This document shows, piece by piece, positions 24,601 through 38,700 of a stretch of 64,000 bases of DNA (position 1 is its first letter; each line of letters starts with the position of its first letter). A program made the position numbers and the translations under genes. The notes beneath the pieces are model-generated. The model saw only the letters and a program-made list of their open reading frames with translations, was not told the origin of the DNA and ran no database searches. This DNA comes from Eudromia elegans (taxonomy: Eukaryota > Chordata > Aves > Tinamiformes > Tinamidae), in assembly GCA_003342815.1 (NCBI GenBank), contig PTEX01000055.1, positions 62,001-126,000 of the forward strand. Reading direction: 5' to 3'.

Positions 24601-27600
24601 TAAAAAAAATCTGAAATCATCGAAGACATTTTGAAACCTCTTTTGGCAAGTTTCCACTTAGAATAACCTTGCAGAAACTTTGAAAGGACTCTTGGGGCAC
24701 TAAGAGACAATCTGCTACTACATAATAATAGTAGAGATAAGCTGAATTTTAATATAGACAGGACATGAATGCATGCATTTTTTTTGCATTAATGAATACA
24801 TGGATAAATTTTTTCTTAGAGAATAAAGTAACCAAAAATAAAATAAAAATAAGAGAAGATTTCCACACACAGTTGTTTGCCCAAAGAGAACCTCTCAGCT
24901 CTATAGGAAGGGCTGCTACAAGCCTGCCTTCCCCGGAGAGGCTGCAGGATCTAAATCCAACTTGTGAGGAAGGAACACAGTGCTTCATTGAGCAAAGCTT
25001 ACAAAGAAAAGATGCATAATAATGTGCATCAATACGCCTTCCGGTACCAACAATGTTATGTAACTGGATTTTGTGTTTCCTAGCCCACTGAATGCAGACT
25101 TTATTAACTTGCGTTTCTAGGTCAATGATAACCATGAAAATGAAAAATGAAACAAAACTCTCTGCAGCCCTCAGTGGCTGCCAAAGTCATCAGAAAAAAA
25201 TAAAAGCAGACATAAGTTTTGCTGAAGTTTCCTAATTTTTTAACTTACAAGTAATCTGAAAAGATCTCAGTGTTAGCACAATTTCCTAGATGAACGAGCT
25301 GCTCAAGTGCTAAGAATCAAACCTGTGCTGGGTTTTTCCAAAAGGGTCAGTGGAGACCCTGTCTTGATCGTTCTCAGGTGTGCTGCATTCTTAGCACATG
25401 TCCTTCTATGTTACATTTTTTTTATCTCCTCTCTCTCCAAAAAAGCTACTTGATGAATATTCAGTACTCTACGTTTGGCTACACCTAGAGAGGTTTCCCC
25501 ATCCTATGGCCAAGTTTTCTCTCTGCGAATGACAATACCGACACAGACCTATTAACGACAGTAAACAAGACCACTGTCTCATTGCCATGCGCTCGAGTTC
25601 TTCAGTGCAGAAAAAACAAAAAAGAGCCAAAATACGATAAGAACAAAATTTGCTAAAATATAATGCTACTTTTGCTTATCCAGCTACTTTCTACGCTAAC
25701 TCAGCATATACTGGCCCAAAGTCATTATAATACGACAGCTAAAAAAAGGGCAGCAGAATCATTAAATTTGATAGCTGTAATAAAACTACACTAAAAAAAG
25801 GTATGAAAATATGCTCGTTTTACATTATTATACAAAGGAAATTAGAAATAAATAAATTTAATGATATCTTAAAAAATAATCTGTTTAACATCTCTAAATC
25901 AACCTTTAATACAAGAATTCATGTAGGCTGCACTCCACAGGCAACGAGAACATCCAGTATAGAGTACATCTATTGAAAATTGAAAAAGAACAATCCACAG
26001 TCCCTTTTAAAGGTAATAAGTCAGGTCTCCAGCAGATTTTTGAAGATCCATGGTGATACAGGGGAAGGAATGTTTTACCTTCATCCCCTTTCCATAGCTC
26101 AGTGCTGTCTTCATTAGGCTGGACAAATGAGTATAGAGAAACAGAAGCTCTTCAATCTTTTTGCTTCTAGGGTGGAGGAAAAAAGTATTCACTTTCACAC
26201 AGCAGCAGTAATCTAACAGCTAACATTGGAGCCAACTTTCAAAGGACCACATTGCTTGTAAGTGCACGTTCAGTCTTACAGCAAAGGAGCACAATGTGGT
26301 TTCCTGAAGGACAATTAATGCCACCAGCCTTTACTAGGAAAGCATGAGAACCATCCTGCATCAACAATCCCGAAAAGATGAAAAACATACACTTTTTTTT
26401 TTCTTTTTTCTATTTTGAAGAAAAGTCTGGTCTAGATTTGCAGGGCAGAAAAAGGAAAGAATATACAACTTTTCCAGGAAAAATCCAAAACAGAAAATTG
26501 CACAGTTAATGCTAAAATTATTAACCAGCAAGTTGTGATGCTAATCATATTTGCCTCAGCAATCACATACAATCAAATTTTCCATTTTATACCAGACCTA
26601 AGCATTTTAAAAGTGAAAGACACTTGAACATTAGGGCAAGGCTTAAAGCAAATTTGAAAAGAAAAGGCCATCATCTATCACATCATCTACCTAGTACATA
26701 AATATTTTCTGGTTTTCCTTCTATAAACCCACATGCAGCTGTAAAATAGACTACTGTGCCCTAATTTTGATGAATTATTAACAGTAATATACTCAATCAT
26801 ATAAGTCTTGCAATTCTCACTTTCCAAGCATGCAATAGATCGTTCTACATTAGAGATGCAAGCACAGGTTATTAGTACCCATGTGCTCCTTACTTCAGGA
26901 CAGATGCACTCAAGTATCCACCTCCATTGCTCAGGAAAAGTGAGAAATGAGTGGAGCTCCCTTTCTTATCCTTGACTTCATTACTGGTTTTAGAAATGCT
27001 ACTGGCAAGATACGCTCCCACAAGACCCAAACAATTTAAAAAATGAGCAGCGTAACAAAAATTACTTTCTTCCAGCTCCTTTCAGGCCCTCAGGCCTTGT
27101 CATTGACAAAAATTAGCAGACCAGAAGGACAACAAGCTGGGACATAGCAATCACTTTGGAATTACTCTGCAAGTCATGGCTTTTACAGCTAGATGAAAGA
27201 ACAGATGATGATGCCGGTCTAAATCGATTTCTACCAACTACCCTGCCCCAATCACTTGAGCAGGATACAGGGGTCACCTTCAAAAAGGTTCTTTTCTTGA
27301 CAATTCACTGGTTGACAGAATGGGCCTAAAAATCTGACAGGAGAAGCAAAGATTTTTTTTAAAAAAATCACTATATTAGACTTTTAATATAAGGACATGA
27401 CCTAGACATTCTTGAAATCACTTCTGGAAAATAAATTAAGCAAACAGAAATAATATATATTTACACTCAGGAAATGCCAGCATCTCCTCATACCTCCATC
27501 TTCAAAGCAGCCTCTCCTCTTGAGGAAGATTTGCTGGTTTCTATTGCTACCGCAGGTATTCAAAGCAGCGATGACAGAAAGCCCACTACTCGTCCAAAAA

Positions 27601-29239
27601 AAAGTATTTCACAACCTGCAACCTTTTTTTTTTCTTAAACACATGAGAAACAGTACCAGTCTTTGACCTAACTGTGAACTACACTGATTTTTTAATTAAA
27701 ATGTTGTTTTCAAGAAGAAAAAAGTTCACCAACCATGACAGTTCAGAGATGTAAGCAAACAGAAATAAAGACAGGTCTTCTGCCATTGAATGGCTGAACT
27801 CGGGCTCGTAAAACCAGCTACCATTCCTATTTGTACAGAGCTTTTGTTTAGTGTTGAGTTTTGGAAGTGTACATAAATGGAAGGTCTGTTCCAAAACAGT
27901 GGAAAACAAAAGTGATTTGAGGAACCTTTTTGTAGAGCTATTAGTGAAATACCAAAGTTGCATTTCTTCCACAGTCTTTGTTAAAGATGACATTTTGCCT
28001 CCTTCGAAGAAGCAAAGGAAATCTGTGACCTAAATCTCATCATCTTCAAACTGTAAAACTGTTACAGCATAACTTGGGAAAAATTTACTATTCAGCTCAC
28101 CCCAAAACTAGGCCGTACAGTGGGCATGCTGACATGGTGTCAAATTCACATCTCTTAGCTATGGTACAACCTCCATTTTTTACAGCAGAAAATATTCACA
28201 GGGAAAGGAGGCAAGGATATCCCTAAAAGAAGCACTACTTCTTCTGTATTCTAAACAAGTCAAGTCTCCAGCTGGACAAAAGACGTGCAAAAACATCTGC
28301 TGCATACTAAATACATTACTACTTAATTCTTCAGTAACACTGAAACATTCTGTTAGCAGCAGCACATTTCCCCAGCTTCTCACACTGCTTTCCTCCACCA
28401 TATAGAAGCAACCATCCACCTCTCCAACACAAGAGAGGGAAACACTTCCCCTTCCCTTGCCTGCCAGAAGCCAACCAGGGTTTGCTCAGTCTGCATCACT
28501 CCAAGCACTGGCAGGAGCCACATGAACCAGTTGTAGAAGTCCAGTTCCATACTGAAACAGCAACATCATTAACAGGCTGGGTGCTGCACTGCTCTTCTTC
28601 AAGCCGTTCAACTCAGGTCACCTGTTACTCTTTTGAGGGGACTGAAATTGCCTCTGCATTTCTTCAGGAAACAAATACCAGTGAAAAAGCCTTGCACTAG
28701 TGTGCTCAGGTTACCTTGAAGGGTAAGCATTCATTCTGCTTGGTCTCATAAGCTACCCTCCTATTAAGTGCTACCCATTGATATTATCACAGAGTTCTCT
28801 GGAAAGATGTATAACAGCTGCAGTTTAAACACTATACACTCCAGAGCAACTTTATGATACACAGCTCTATTTATTCAAGGTATGAAGATACAGGGGCTCT
28901 CTCAGAGCACGTCCACGTCTCCATGTGTGGGGGCAAATGCCATCACCAAGGTCAACCTCTCCTCCCAGTCCCTTTCTACTCTTCACTTTTCTCCCACAGC
29001 TTCTGGTTTTTGAAGCTTTCTACACTGAAGGAGGCTTCATAAAGCCTATACCACAGAGCTGGCTTCTGTGACATGACAAATTACACTGGCTCTGCAGTAT
29101 CGATTGCTCTCCCTTTTTTTTTCTAGCATCTGCTCAACATGGAGAAGTCACTGATGTTTGAGATGGGAAAAACTCCACTCTAGACAAATTACTAGCCTGC
29201 GGTGCCTGTGGCATCTCTTCGCTTGTATTTACAAGTATT

Positions 29240-29254
29240 AAAAAAAAAAAAAAA
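29240..29254. repeat. A15 homopolymer
   Basis: Fifteen A follow a short inverted repeat (cttgta-tt-tacaag). No target-site duplication or element body was recognised. Confidence 0.9.
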
Positions 29255-29759
29255 GCATGTTTACCTCTTTTAGACAGATTCCTATTAAGACCGTAATCAT
29301 CTTTGAACATTTCCAGAAGAGCATTAAGCGATGGGATTCACATCTACTGCTTTTCTTGGGTTGCTTTTGGGAGCAGGAGGGCTTGTTTTAAATATACCAC
29401 GTGTTCAACGGTCTGTTTCCATATACCATGCTGTGTTCAACACTGCTTACTCCTTCCTGTATGCTGATTCCACCAAGTTAGACCCAATGCTAAGAAAAAG
29501 CCCTTTCCCTCTGCCGGTGCTGCCACACCACCACCATGAAAAGCTGGAATGCAAAGACAGGGGCAAACAAATGGTTTGCACAGCTGAAGCTAAACTATGC
29601 TCAGATTAAGAATCTCTAAGCAAGCTAGCAGTGTCAGAAGGATTTATCTCTGTGCTGATATAGAAGAGCAGAACATCACCAGAAAATCGCCCCGAACAAA
29701 GCTGACCTGTTGTAAACAGCTATTGCAGTGCAGAACGAGTGCCTTGGTGCAGCAGACTC

Positions 29760-29960
29760 TTCAACGCAGTCTCTCCTCCTGCCCACGCCACCCGTGGTCA
29801 CCGGGTGCTCCCCCCGGCGTGGAGCTCTGGGCTACCTCAGCAGAGCAGACACACGGTGCCAGCGCAGCGCCCATCGCCCGCCCTGGCTGCTCGCGGAGGA
29901 GCTGCGGCCCTGGCAGCTCTTGCAGGGGCTCCGCGCAGCCACCAAGGCCAAGGGCAGAAT
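29760..29960. other. Small GC-rich, CpG-containing patch in the 22.6 kb intron
   Basis: About 200 bases are clearly richer in GC and CpG than their surroundings (for example ggcgtggag, cagcgcagcgcc, gctcgcggagg). Open frames cross it on both strands only because stops are rare. It may be a minor regulatory element or an unrecognised repeat. A similar but shorter patch lies at about 36000-36130. Confidence 0.4.
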
Positions 29961-31795
29961 GGATCCACCTCAGGATGGCAGAACTGGAGGGCTGAGACAA
30001 GCAGGGATGTTTCAGGGATGTATTTACTGCGCTCCCCTCCCCAAGAAAGGTTAGACCAAAGTACATGAGTTGGCACCTCTGCTAATGGAGAGGAGGAGCT
30101 GTAGAAGAGTTGAGGACTCATCTTCTTTCACTAGGGCTGGGCTTAGCCTAGGTATTTGTTAACTCCATAGGCATCTTTTCAGCCAGCAAATATGTTCATT
30201 TTTACCAAGGCCGTATAAGGGAATTGGTCACATTTTGTATGCAACTATTCTTAGCTTTTTGTCTTCCTCCCTCTTCCCTCACTTTTTACATTATAAACTC
30301 CAGACTTTGTTATAATTTGTAAATACGGCCTCACATTTATAAATAGCAAGGGTATGGTTTTAACACGTTCCAGTTTGTGTCACTCAAGTAACACTTCCTA
30401 AACAAATCCTGAAATCCTGCATACAGCTTCATTCCTCCCTACTACCAAAATAATGCTCAGAGTGGCCTTAACTCTTCATTTCTGCCAACAGTCAAAAGAG
30501 CGTCACTGGGCTTTGAAATGCTATAGAAAAAATTAAAATGGCATTTTTTTGTCAACACAAGAGTAAATTAGCTAAATTAGCTCCAGACACTTTTGAGAAG
30601 TAACCGCATAATGCTTTTGTCTACATTCGTTTTGTCTCAACCTTGAAATCATTAGCAGTTTGAAGTTAAATTCTCTCTCAAAACCATGACAGACTTTCAC
30701 ATTTAAAAACTGCAACAGAACTGTGGGATCGCTACAATGAATATACATGAATCCCTTCTTTGTGCATTTAAGCAGAAAAATAGATGAATTTTTAAGTGCT
30801 GTTCACCATGAACTAGATCAATAGTCCCCCACATAGGAAAACCAAGCTCAGTCTCTCTTAACGCCTCAAGCCTAATGGCTTTCTAAATCTTCACAATTAA
30901 AAAGTATTTTTATTCACACTGAAAAGTAGCCAGGACTGTCAAGCACCCAACTTTGAGAGACTACGGGAGACCCAACTTCTAAGAGACAATATTTACGCTA
31001 CCACTTTGCAGTAATAACTTTTGTTCTGAACCGAGAGTGCACTGAGTCACTGCTGCAGCAGGGGCAGACAAGCCAAAAAGTCGCTTGAAGTCACTCCTTT
31101 AGTCAGAGCACAGGGCCTGGCTCCTGGATCACCCGACAACGAGGCCTGTGGACGGATGCAATGCACACGCCACCCCAGCGGCACCAAACACCGCACAGGG
31201 TCACCCTCATTGGGGTTAAAAAAAATGCCTGCAGAACGTGTGGGCACAAGCAAACACCATCATTAACTACTTAGGAATAGTGGAGTAATTCGAAAATTAC
31301 AGCACACACCCCCACGCTGCTGACCATGAAAACTGACCGAGTAGAAATCAAGCTACCTCCCACCTCAAACAGCTGTGCGTGCTACTTGGGGAGCCCTAGG
31401 GCACTAAAGAGCAAAGCTGAAAAGCTTATAGAAGCCCCAGCCTCAGCGTGGAACTTTTGCTTCCACTGGTTTATCTTTTTGCAAGCTTCTCTCAGATCTC
31501 TCTTAGGAACCTGACTTCCAAAGAGATTTACCAAAACAGCTCTTCCCTATGAGCTCATTTTGTAAGGTACTAAATCAACTTAGCCCCTACCTGGCAAAGA
31601 AAACAGAAAAAAAATCAAAAGCACACAGAATTTGCAGGGTCCTACAGCCAGGTACATGGTTATCATGGCCAGCTCGCTGCCCTCTCTCCTCTCGGAGACC
31701 TCCAACTGTTGAGTTTTTAGCATTTCTTCACTTGGGGCAGTTTTTCTCTCATTAGAATCTGAGACAGTTCATCACTCAGGAAGGACGCACACCAG

Positions 31796-31829
31796 TCATA
31801 TATCAGGCTACCTTCATATATCAGGCTAA
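31796..31829. repeat. 18 bp tandem duplication (2 copies)
   Basis: tcatatatcaggcta occurs twice with a period of 18 bases. It is a small local duplication in intron sequence. Confidence 0.9.
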
Positions 31830-32250
31830 TCCCCAAGTGAACAAATGTAGAGCGTGCAAAAAGCCCTACAGAAGAAAAAGTATTACAAGATGACATAAAG
31901 CAATATTTAACCGAAAAATAATGTATGCCTTCCAGTGATTTCCTTTAATCTGTCTCACTTGCTCTTTTCTTTGTTTACTGCTAATCCTAAACTCTCACTG
32001 ACCCTTTTCACTGACTGAAGGAACACAAACCACTAAAAGTAATGATTTTACTGAATCTCTGAAGTCTCTGTTAATACAGAAAAATAAAATACACTCAAGT
32101 GAATCACACATTTATAGAGTATCTTGTTTAAAATGACTGCAAAGTTGTAAACGTAGTTCTTTCATTAATCAAAAGGTCCCATTTTATCTTTCAGAAATGT
32201 TCTCCAAGCCCGTAAGGAGCAAAACAGTTGTTTCAAGGGGAGGAGAAGTC

Positions 32251-32305
32251 TTTTTTTTTTTTTTTTTAATATATATATATTTATAAATATATATATATAT
32301 ATATA
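32251..32305. repeat. T17 tract followed by AT dinucleotide repeat
   Basis: A run of 17 T (32251-32267) is followed by an interrupted (AT)n tract to about 32305. It is a simple-sequence repeat, likely polymorphic. Confidence 0.93.
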
Positions 32306-32634
32306 GTGGTGTGCACTGAGTCACTGCTGCTGCAGTAGACAAGATTAACAACTCTTTACGACACCAAACTCCAGCCCAAATCATTCTTTCCACACTATAT
32401 ATCCATTTAACAAGAAAGGTCCACAAATTAGAAGCGCCTTGTGAAACTCATGCGTTACTAGCACTGGCAAGCTGCTGCAAAGCAGCCCTTGACGAGAGCT
32501 GACAAGGTTTCGTGTTGAGCAGGCCTTGCCTGTGTGTTCAGTGACCACTGGCACTAGTTCTGTTCCTCCCGTGCAGCCTCCCAAAGGCGCCCTGCAGAGG
32601 AAGGGGACACAGAGACGTGCAAACAGCCCCTTGC

Positions 32635-32668
32635 CTTAACACAGCAACATGCTTAACACAGCAACACG
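32635..32668. repeat. 17 bp tandem duplication (2 copies)
   Basis: cttaacacagcaacatg is followed directly by cttaacacagcaacacg, one mismatch apart. Confidence 0.92.
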
Positions 32669-34582
32669 TCAGCAGCAGTGTGACGCGTCCAACAACCAGA
32701 AACTACCATTAAGACTAATAATCATGCACTGAAGAATCAGAAGAGGCTGCTCCTGTCACAGAAGTTACTGTACAAGTGTTCTCTACCTGATAGAGCAGGC
32801 TACACAGCCATTAATACACAGGACTTGCAATCAGTTTAGAAAACAGCCACTTCACGACCAGCCTTGACATCGCATTACATCATCATCAAGCCAGAAGATA
32901 GAAATGACCTTCAAGAAATCTCCAGCTTTCTGCAACTTTTAAAATGTTCTATCACATTACAGATAGTAAATTATAAGTAACATCGAGTAAACACGTACAA
33001 TAACTTTTCAGTACTAAATGGGTGGTTGTGAGAACAACATCACACTCTTCATAGAAAAAGATGCCTAGAAGCACAGGAGCAATCAACACACACATGACAT
33101 CTTGAACAAGCCAACACTTCCCATCCACATTTTCCTCAACAGAACTTACTGTCTGGAAGTCAGTAAAGTGTCTACTAAAGCAGACCTTCCTCAGTAAATC
33201 CACGAGGAACGTCTGAAGACATGGACTTAGTAGGCACTGTTCTCTACGGTGAACTGTCCTCATTCATTACTGTTGTGCAGACACAGGACAGTCCTCTGAT
33301 GTGGCCGACCCATTCACGATACTTCAGGGGTTATCAGAAAGGAGCCTCAAAAAGAGGAGCGCTCGAGCTCCAAATCTGATTAAAAGAAGCAGTGCTATCT
33401 TCTTCATATCAATTAACCAGCTTCAGTTTATGAGGTTACTTTCCTCATTCTTCAAGCAACACTGATCTGAATCGTATGCTGCCGTTATTTGGTGACTACT
33501 CAAACTTTCTCCATACATTTTTCATACAGATTTGAAAAGACTCTGCTAGAAAGAAGCAGATTATAGCAAAGAACTGACTTTTTGATATAGAATTCAGATA
33601 AGATCTCTCTTCAGGATAAAAAAAAATAGCTCTAGATAACTTCACTGAGAATTCAGATAAGGCTCCACATGCACACGATGTCCAATAAAAAGGTCAGATT
33701 TAAGTTAACTGGATGATTTAAGAGCCTCAAAATAATAATAGAAAAAAACACACTCTCTTCTATAGGTAGAGATAGTAAGTAAAGACTTCTAGCAGCTGAA
33801 AAGCAGAAGTAGAATCTAAGATATGGTATGATATCTTTTTGAAGCACAACACTGAATTTAACTTCAGGCAGTTTTTCCCAAAAGAAAGCTCCTAAGTACC
33901 ATGATAAATTGAGATGCCTTTTGGCTGCTAAATTGAAAGATCAGAACTTCACAAAGCTTCTTCAGCAATAAATAATTATTTCTAATAATAGCTCCCCAAT
34001 GTGTCAAGCTAATCAGAACGGAAGAGATTTGCACTTAGTCTAGGTCAGAACATACACCTATATGTATGGTAACATCTGGGAACTGCTAAGGGCTGAGATT
34101 AGGAGCTTCTTTAAACGAGTAAATAAATAACCATGCAAGTTTACTGCTCCTTAAACTAAGGCACTCTTTCATTTCATTGTTGTTTTAAAAAAGAAGTAAA
34201 ATTGACTATAAGACTAATAATAAAAGAAAAAGGCAGAAAGTGCTTCCTCCTCTGTTTCCTGCATAGGTTTCCAGGTCCAGGCTTTAATCTTGGGGATCTG
34301 AATGAGCAAGGAGTGGGCGGCTGTCATGGCAACACAGTTCTTCCCATCTCCTGCAACTGTTCCTAGGGTGGATTACTGCCTGTAATAACAAGGGATTGAG
34401 GACCCAACAGCTCAGGAGTTAACTAGAACAAACCGTGTTCTCCTCTAAAGAGCCCACCTGCAGCAACAGGAAGTAAAATCTAGATAAAAATACCTTAAAA
34501 AAATTGGATTCTTTGACAGGCCAGGTCTGCAGCTGCAGTCCTGCCTCACACCTGAAGTTTCAGGGGGCTTTTCCTGTGACAA

Positions 34583-34630
34583 CAGTTTTCTTTTCTTCCT
34601 TTTTTTCCTTTTCTTTTCCTTTTTTTTTCC
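34583..34630. repeat. TTTTC-rich pyrimidine tract
   Basis: About 48 bases of T with regular C interruptions (ttttcttcc, ttttcc, ttttctttt). It is simple sequence, a purine tract on the utrophin strand. Confidence 0.85.
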
Positions 34631-35349
34631 CATTTAAGTGTATGGATCACATTATATAAACTAATGCTCCTGGCTCTGTTTTGTCCAATAACAAAGACAG
34701 AGGTGAAAGTCTATCCTGTGAGAATGCAACAGGAAAGAGGGTAACGCTCTCTAGCACTTGCACAATATCCGTAAGGAAAAGCACCCGTCACGTAAACAGG
34801 TTTTCCTAAGATTTGGAGCAATCCCTGCAAGCTCTGGTCCAAAGACTAGGGATGAGCTTTGCTAACCCCCCCACCCCGGCTCTGCTCCTCTGTATCAGAA
34901 CAAGTCAGACAGCAAAGAGGGAAGATTCTAAGGTTCTATAGGAAGCACCTCACGCTTGTTTCAGTACAGGAAAGGGAGGAGCGGCTCTGTCCCGGTGCAG
35001 ACTATTAAATCTCCTGAAAAAACATGGCAGCAGCCACTGAATCCTAGTGGCTCTCCAGTGGCTCTCTGCAGCTGGACAAACAGATTCTCTGCTGCTCGAC
35101 TGTTGAGTTTTGCTGTTGTTGTCATTTTCCTGGCTCTCTGAAGTTGGAAAAACAGATTTCAGGAAAAAAAAAAATTGCATTCAAGAAATGTCCTGCCCCA
35201 TTTCCTTGTACCAGTCTGTATTTCCATGCCCCAAAGTGAGGGCTTATCTGATAGGTTTCAGATAACATCTACCATTTTCTAACAGTTGACACACAACCTC
35301 ATCCTACAAAAGCATACACAACAGGCCAGGCTGAAGCTCCTAAACACTT

Positions 35350-35706
35350 TCGAGCAGTTCCAGCTTAGAAAAAAAGAGCTGGGGGGGTCTCACTGCCAGC
35401 TCTCTGAAATCACTGGTTCAATACGCAGCAGCAACCAAAAAAGCCAATAAAATATTGAGCATCATGAGAAAGTTGCTGAGGACAAGACACAGAGCCATTA
35501 CTGTGTGCAGCATAAAATGCTGGTATCTAAAGTACAGTGTGCAGCACTGGTCACTACCTCGAGAGAAGCTGGAACTTGCCCAGGGAACAACAGAGGGGTT
35601 TAAGGGAATTCAGCAGCAGTCTTATGAGAAGAGATTAAAAAGGTTGGGGTCATGCTGGGAGAGGAGAGAGTGCAAAGGAGGGATGATCAGGGCTTCCAAG
35701 TCATGA
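35350..35706 (+). mobile_element. Decayed CR1-type LINE fragment (ORF2 C-terminal part)
   Basis: On the plus strand, opposite to utrophin, lies an old fragment of a chicken-repeat-1 family non-LTR retrotransposon. It begins near a gagctggggg motif typical of CR1 and continues through cagcaaccaaaaaagccaat. The frame around 35455-35706 shows MSIMRKLLRTRHRAI, then KYSVQHWSLPREKLEL, then QSYEKRLKRLG, which aligns with the usual CR1 pattern of IRK, LEYCVQFWAP, LERVQ and LSYEERLRELG just downstream of the reverse transcriptase core. Many substitutions and small indels show it is ancient and inactive. The 3' end is not clear. CR1 elements dominate the repeats of birds and other sauropsids, which supports the taxonomic call. 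Confidence 0.75.
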
Positions 35707-38700
35707 AGTGAATCCCACTGTACTAAAACCAAAAGCCTCCAAGAGATCAATCAAGAATACAAAGAGTAGGGGGGTGGTTCTGTTCTGCTTTTACTGCTGC
35801 CTGGTTTGCTGGGGGAGGCTGGTTAAACAGAATTGCTGACGAGCATCTGGCACTTACACGGCTGTGGGAGAAAATATCAGCAATGTCAAGAAGATATTAG
35901 ACAAATTAATTAGAAACAGGTCCAAAACAAGAGAGATCCTTTATCCCATGCCAGCGGATGCCCAAGCAGCAGGGTGGCATCTGCAGCTACGAAGCCTGGA
36001 TGGGGTGCGAGGAGGCTCCCTGACGGGCCCGCACGTGGTCGCCTCCGCTTGGCGGAGCACCCGGATGCAGCTCGGGACCCGCAGAGCAAGGCCCCCGCTG
36101 CCTGCTTTCAAGGGTGACCCGAGCACGGTCTGCCAAGTTTATAGTGAGTCTGTGAGTGAAACAACCTAGACAAGGTATTCATGGAAAGGAGAACATGAGA
36201 TGAATATACTTGTGTCTGTGCAGAGAAGATGGCATTAAGACGGCTATCCCATAGAAATATTTTTTTTTTATTGTACTGAAAACGTGCCTATCAATTGCTG
36301 CCACCACAGCAAGACAACCTGCTTTACTCTGGCAGGATGTCTGTTTCTTTCACTATCAGAGTTGTTTTATTTTTAAGTCCTGGTCCATTGCACCTTTCTT
36401 GACTTGTCACAAAACACAGAACTACAGCACTTTGAGAACAAGTTGTAACATAGCCAAAAGCGGCTTTTCTTTTTATTCATGTTAAAATGCACTGCACTGA
36501 CATCTTAATTTAACACTCAGTTTGTGACATGCTTCTGTTTACACATCATCCCTTTGGAGAAATTGTCCCGGAGAGCAGTTAGTGATCCACACCTGAACCA
36601 TTCATGTAAAACTATCAATTCTAGGAAACCCTTAATGAGCAACAGCTAGAAATCAGACAGGTCCATTGGGAGGGTTCTCGTTTAATTCCAGGCATCAACT
36701 ACACCTTTCCTTTCCCAAAATATCCTCACTCACAATTTCAACTTCTCCTAATCACACCTCAGAAAGAGAGGGAAAAAAAGTTTCCTTTAAAGATAAAGAA
36801 ATTGTCCTGAGCTTGTGAAATCTTTCTTTTTCACGAGTAATCACCATCCAGGATTCTCAAACGCGCAGAACACTCAAAGCCGCCCAAGTCCTTAAGAACC
36901 TACTCCTAACGCCCTACGAGGTTAGCTCAGCAGCTGTCGCACTGCTTGGCAGTGCTGAGGCTGCGTGACCAGGGGGATGGTCACTCTGCCCCTTCCCTGA
37001 GCGCACCGGGGCAGGAACTGCATCCCTGGGAGCACCAAAGCTCCTGCTTCACTTGCACCTTAGTGTGTAGGACCAGACTGAAGCTCCTCTTCTAAGGGAA
37101 AGGCTCTGCAGATTCCCCTCTTCCTGCCACAGGCTCTTTTTAATCTTTCCTCCAAAGTTTGCATTTTTGGTCAAAATTAGTATTTCAGCAACACAGCTGA
37201 GCACCTCTGCCTGATCCAGATTTTGCCTGTTTTGTTATGAGATGTACAACATATTAACCTCCCCCCACCACACCTTTCTAGTCTATAATTAAGAGCACAG
37301 ACTAAAGTAGCTTTGAAATGATCAAATACTACTGTCTTTGTTGTTGTTGCTGCAAATAATTGATTATAACTGTAAGAATAATGGAAACAAGGTTTAATAT
37401 AAAGGAAAAAGAAAAACAAATCTAGAATAATTAAGAACAAGGATTTAAGAATAAGCCCATTGCCCAAAGTCAGTCAGACATATCAAAAGAGGATAGAGAA
37501 GTCAGGGCTGGAAAAATGTTTTTCCTCCGTCTTTTCCGGCTGGCACAGTAAACAATGGAATTAGAGGCACCCTGAGGGGATGACAACAAGCAGAAAGTAG
37601 TTTCCAGTTGGCTACGCTAATGCTGTTGATAGCAGTGGCAATAGCTAACGAAACCTGGAAGAAATACATCCAACTTTCACTGTCTGCATGGTTCAGCAAA
37701 CCAACTCGGAAGCATTAAGTACATTGACAGCAGCCCCCAAACGTCTGATGAGGATCTGAAATATTAATGATCCAGCTACAGATGTAAAAATTACTAATGA
37801 AACACTCAGAGCTCCCAGCCCGATTCAGTCTGGACTTGAAGGAAGGCAACTTAAGCACCCCTGTGATTCAGGACGCATGCATTATTTAGCATTAGCTAGA
37901 CACTCGCTCGCTTCCACGGACAGACGCTGAAAGGATCTGTAAGACAGAGCACCCGATCCTGCTCAATCTGAAACAGAGCAGGGAGAAGCCCCAGGTGAGG
38001 TTCCCTGTGCGTCTCCAGGGACCAGGAGGTCACTGCACCTCCTGTGCTTTCTCCCAGGCACAACCTCCACATGCACAAGCCTGGCCCACTGATTCTTCAC
38101 AGCACTTCTGCACCATTTCTTCTATGGTGGAATAAAATATCCACACCAATATTCTTTAGCATGACCTAGGCAGCCAACAGATAAGCAGTATTACGTCAGA
38201 CTCTTCAGAATCCTAAATGAATATTCATAAAGCAGGCTGAAGAAGAGCAGAATGAAATGCAAAACCAGAGCTCACGTGGATGGGCACCAGAAACCATGAA
38301 ACATGGAATCAGAGGAGGAAGCAGGCCCTAGAGGCAGAAATGCCAGCTGCCTCCGCACTCTTCTCCCTACAGCTCTTTGCCTCTTCAGTTGCTTTGCAGT
38401 AGAGTTTTCAGTACTTCACGAGTATGAAGACAGCCTCAGGTACAGGTACATTAGGCTGATTTTTAATTCAAGTATTTTAAGCTTCTTCTCTATTTCTTGG
38501 TACCCCTTTCTACAAAACATTTTTGAGTTTTCACTCTTGGGGTATCGTCACAGCCCACACTCAAAGAAATGCTGAGAATGGTTAAAATGTGAAATTCCAA
38601 GTCCGTTATTTCAATGAGATCCTCCTCCAGCCTTGCTCCTCCCAAGATACAGACCATAACTCATAGTTCCTTTTCAAGATTTCTAAAACAGCAGCCCTGA

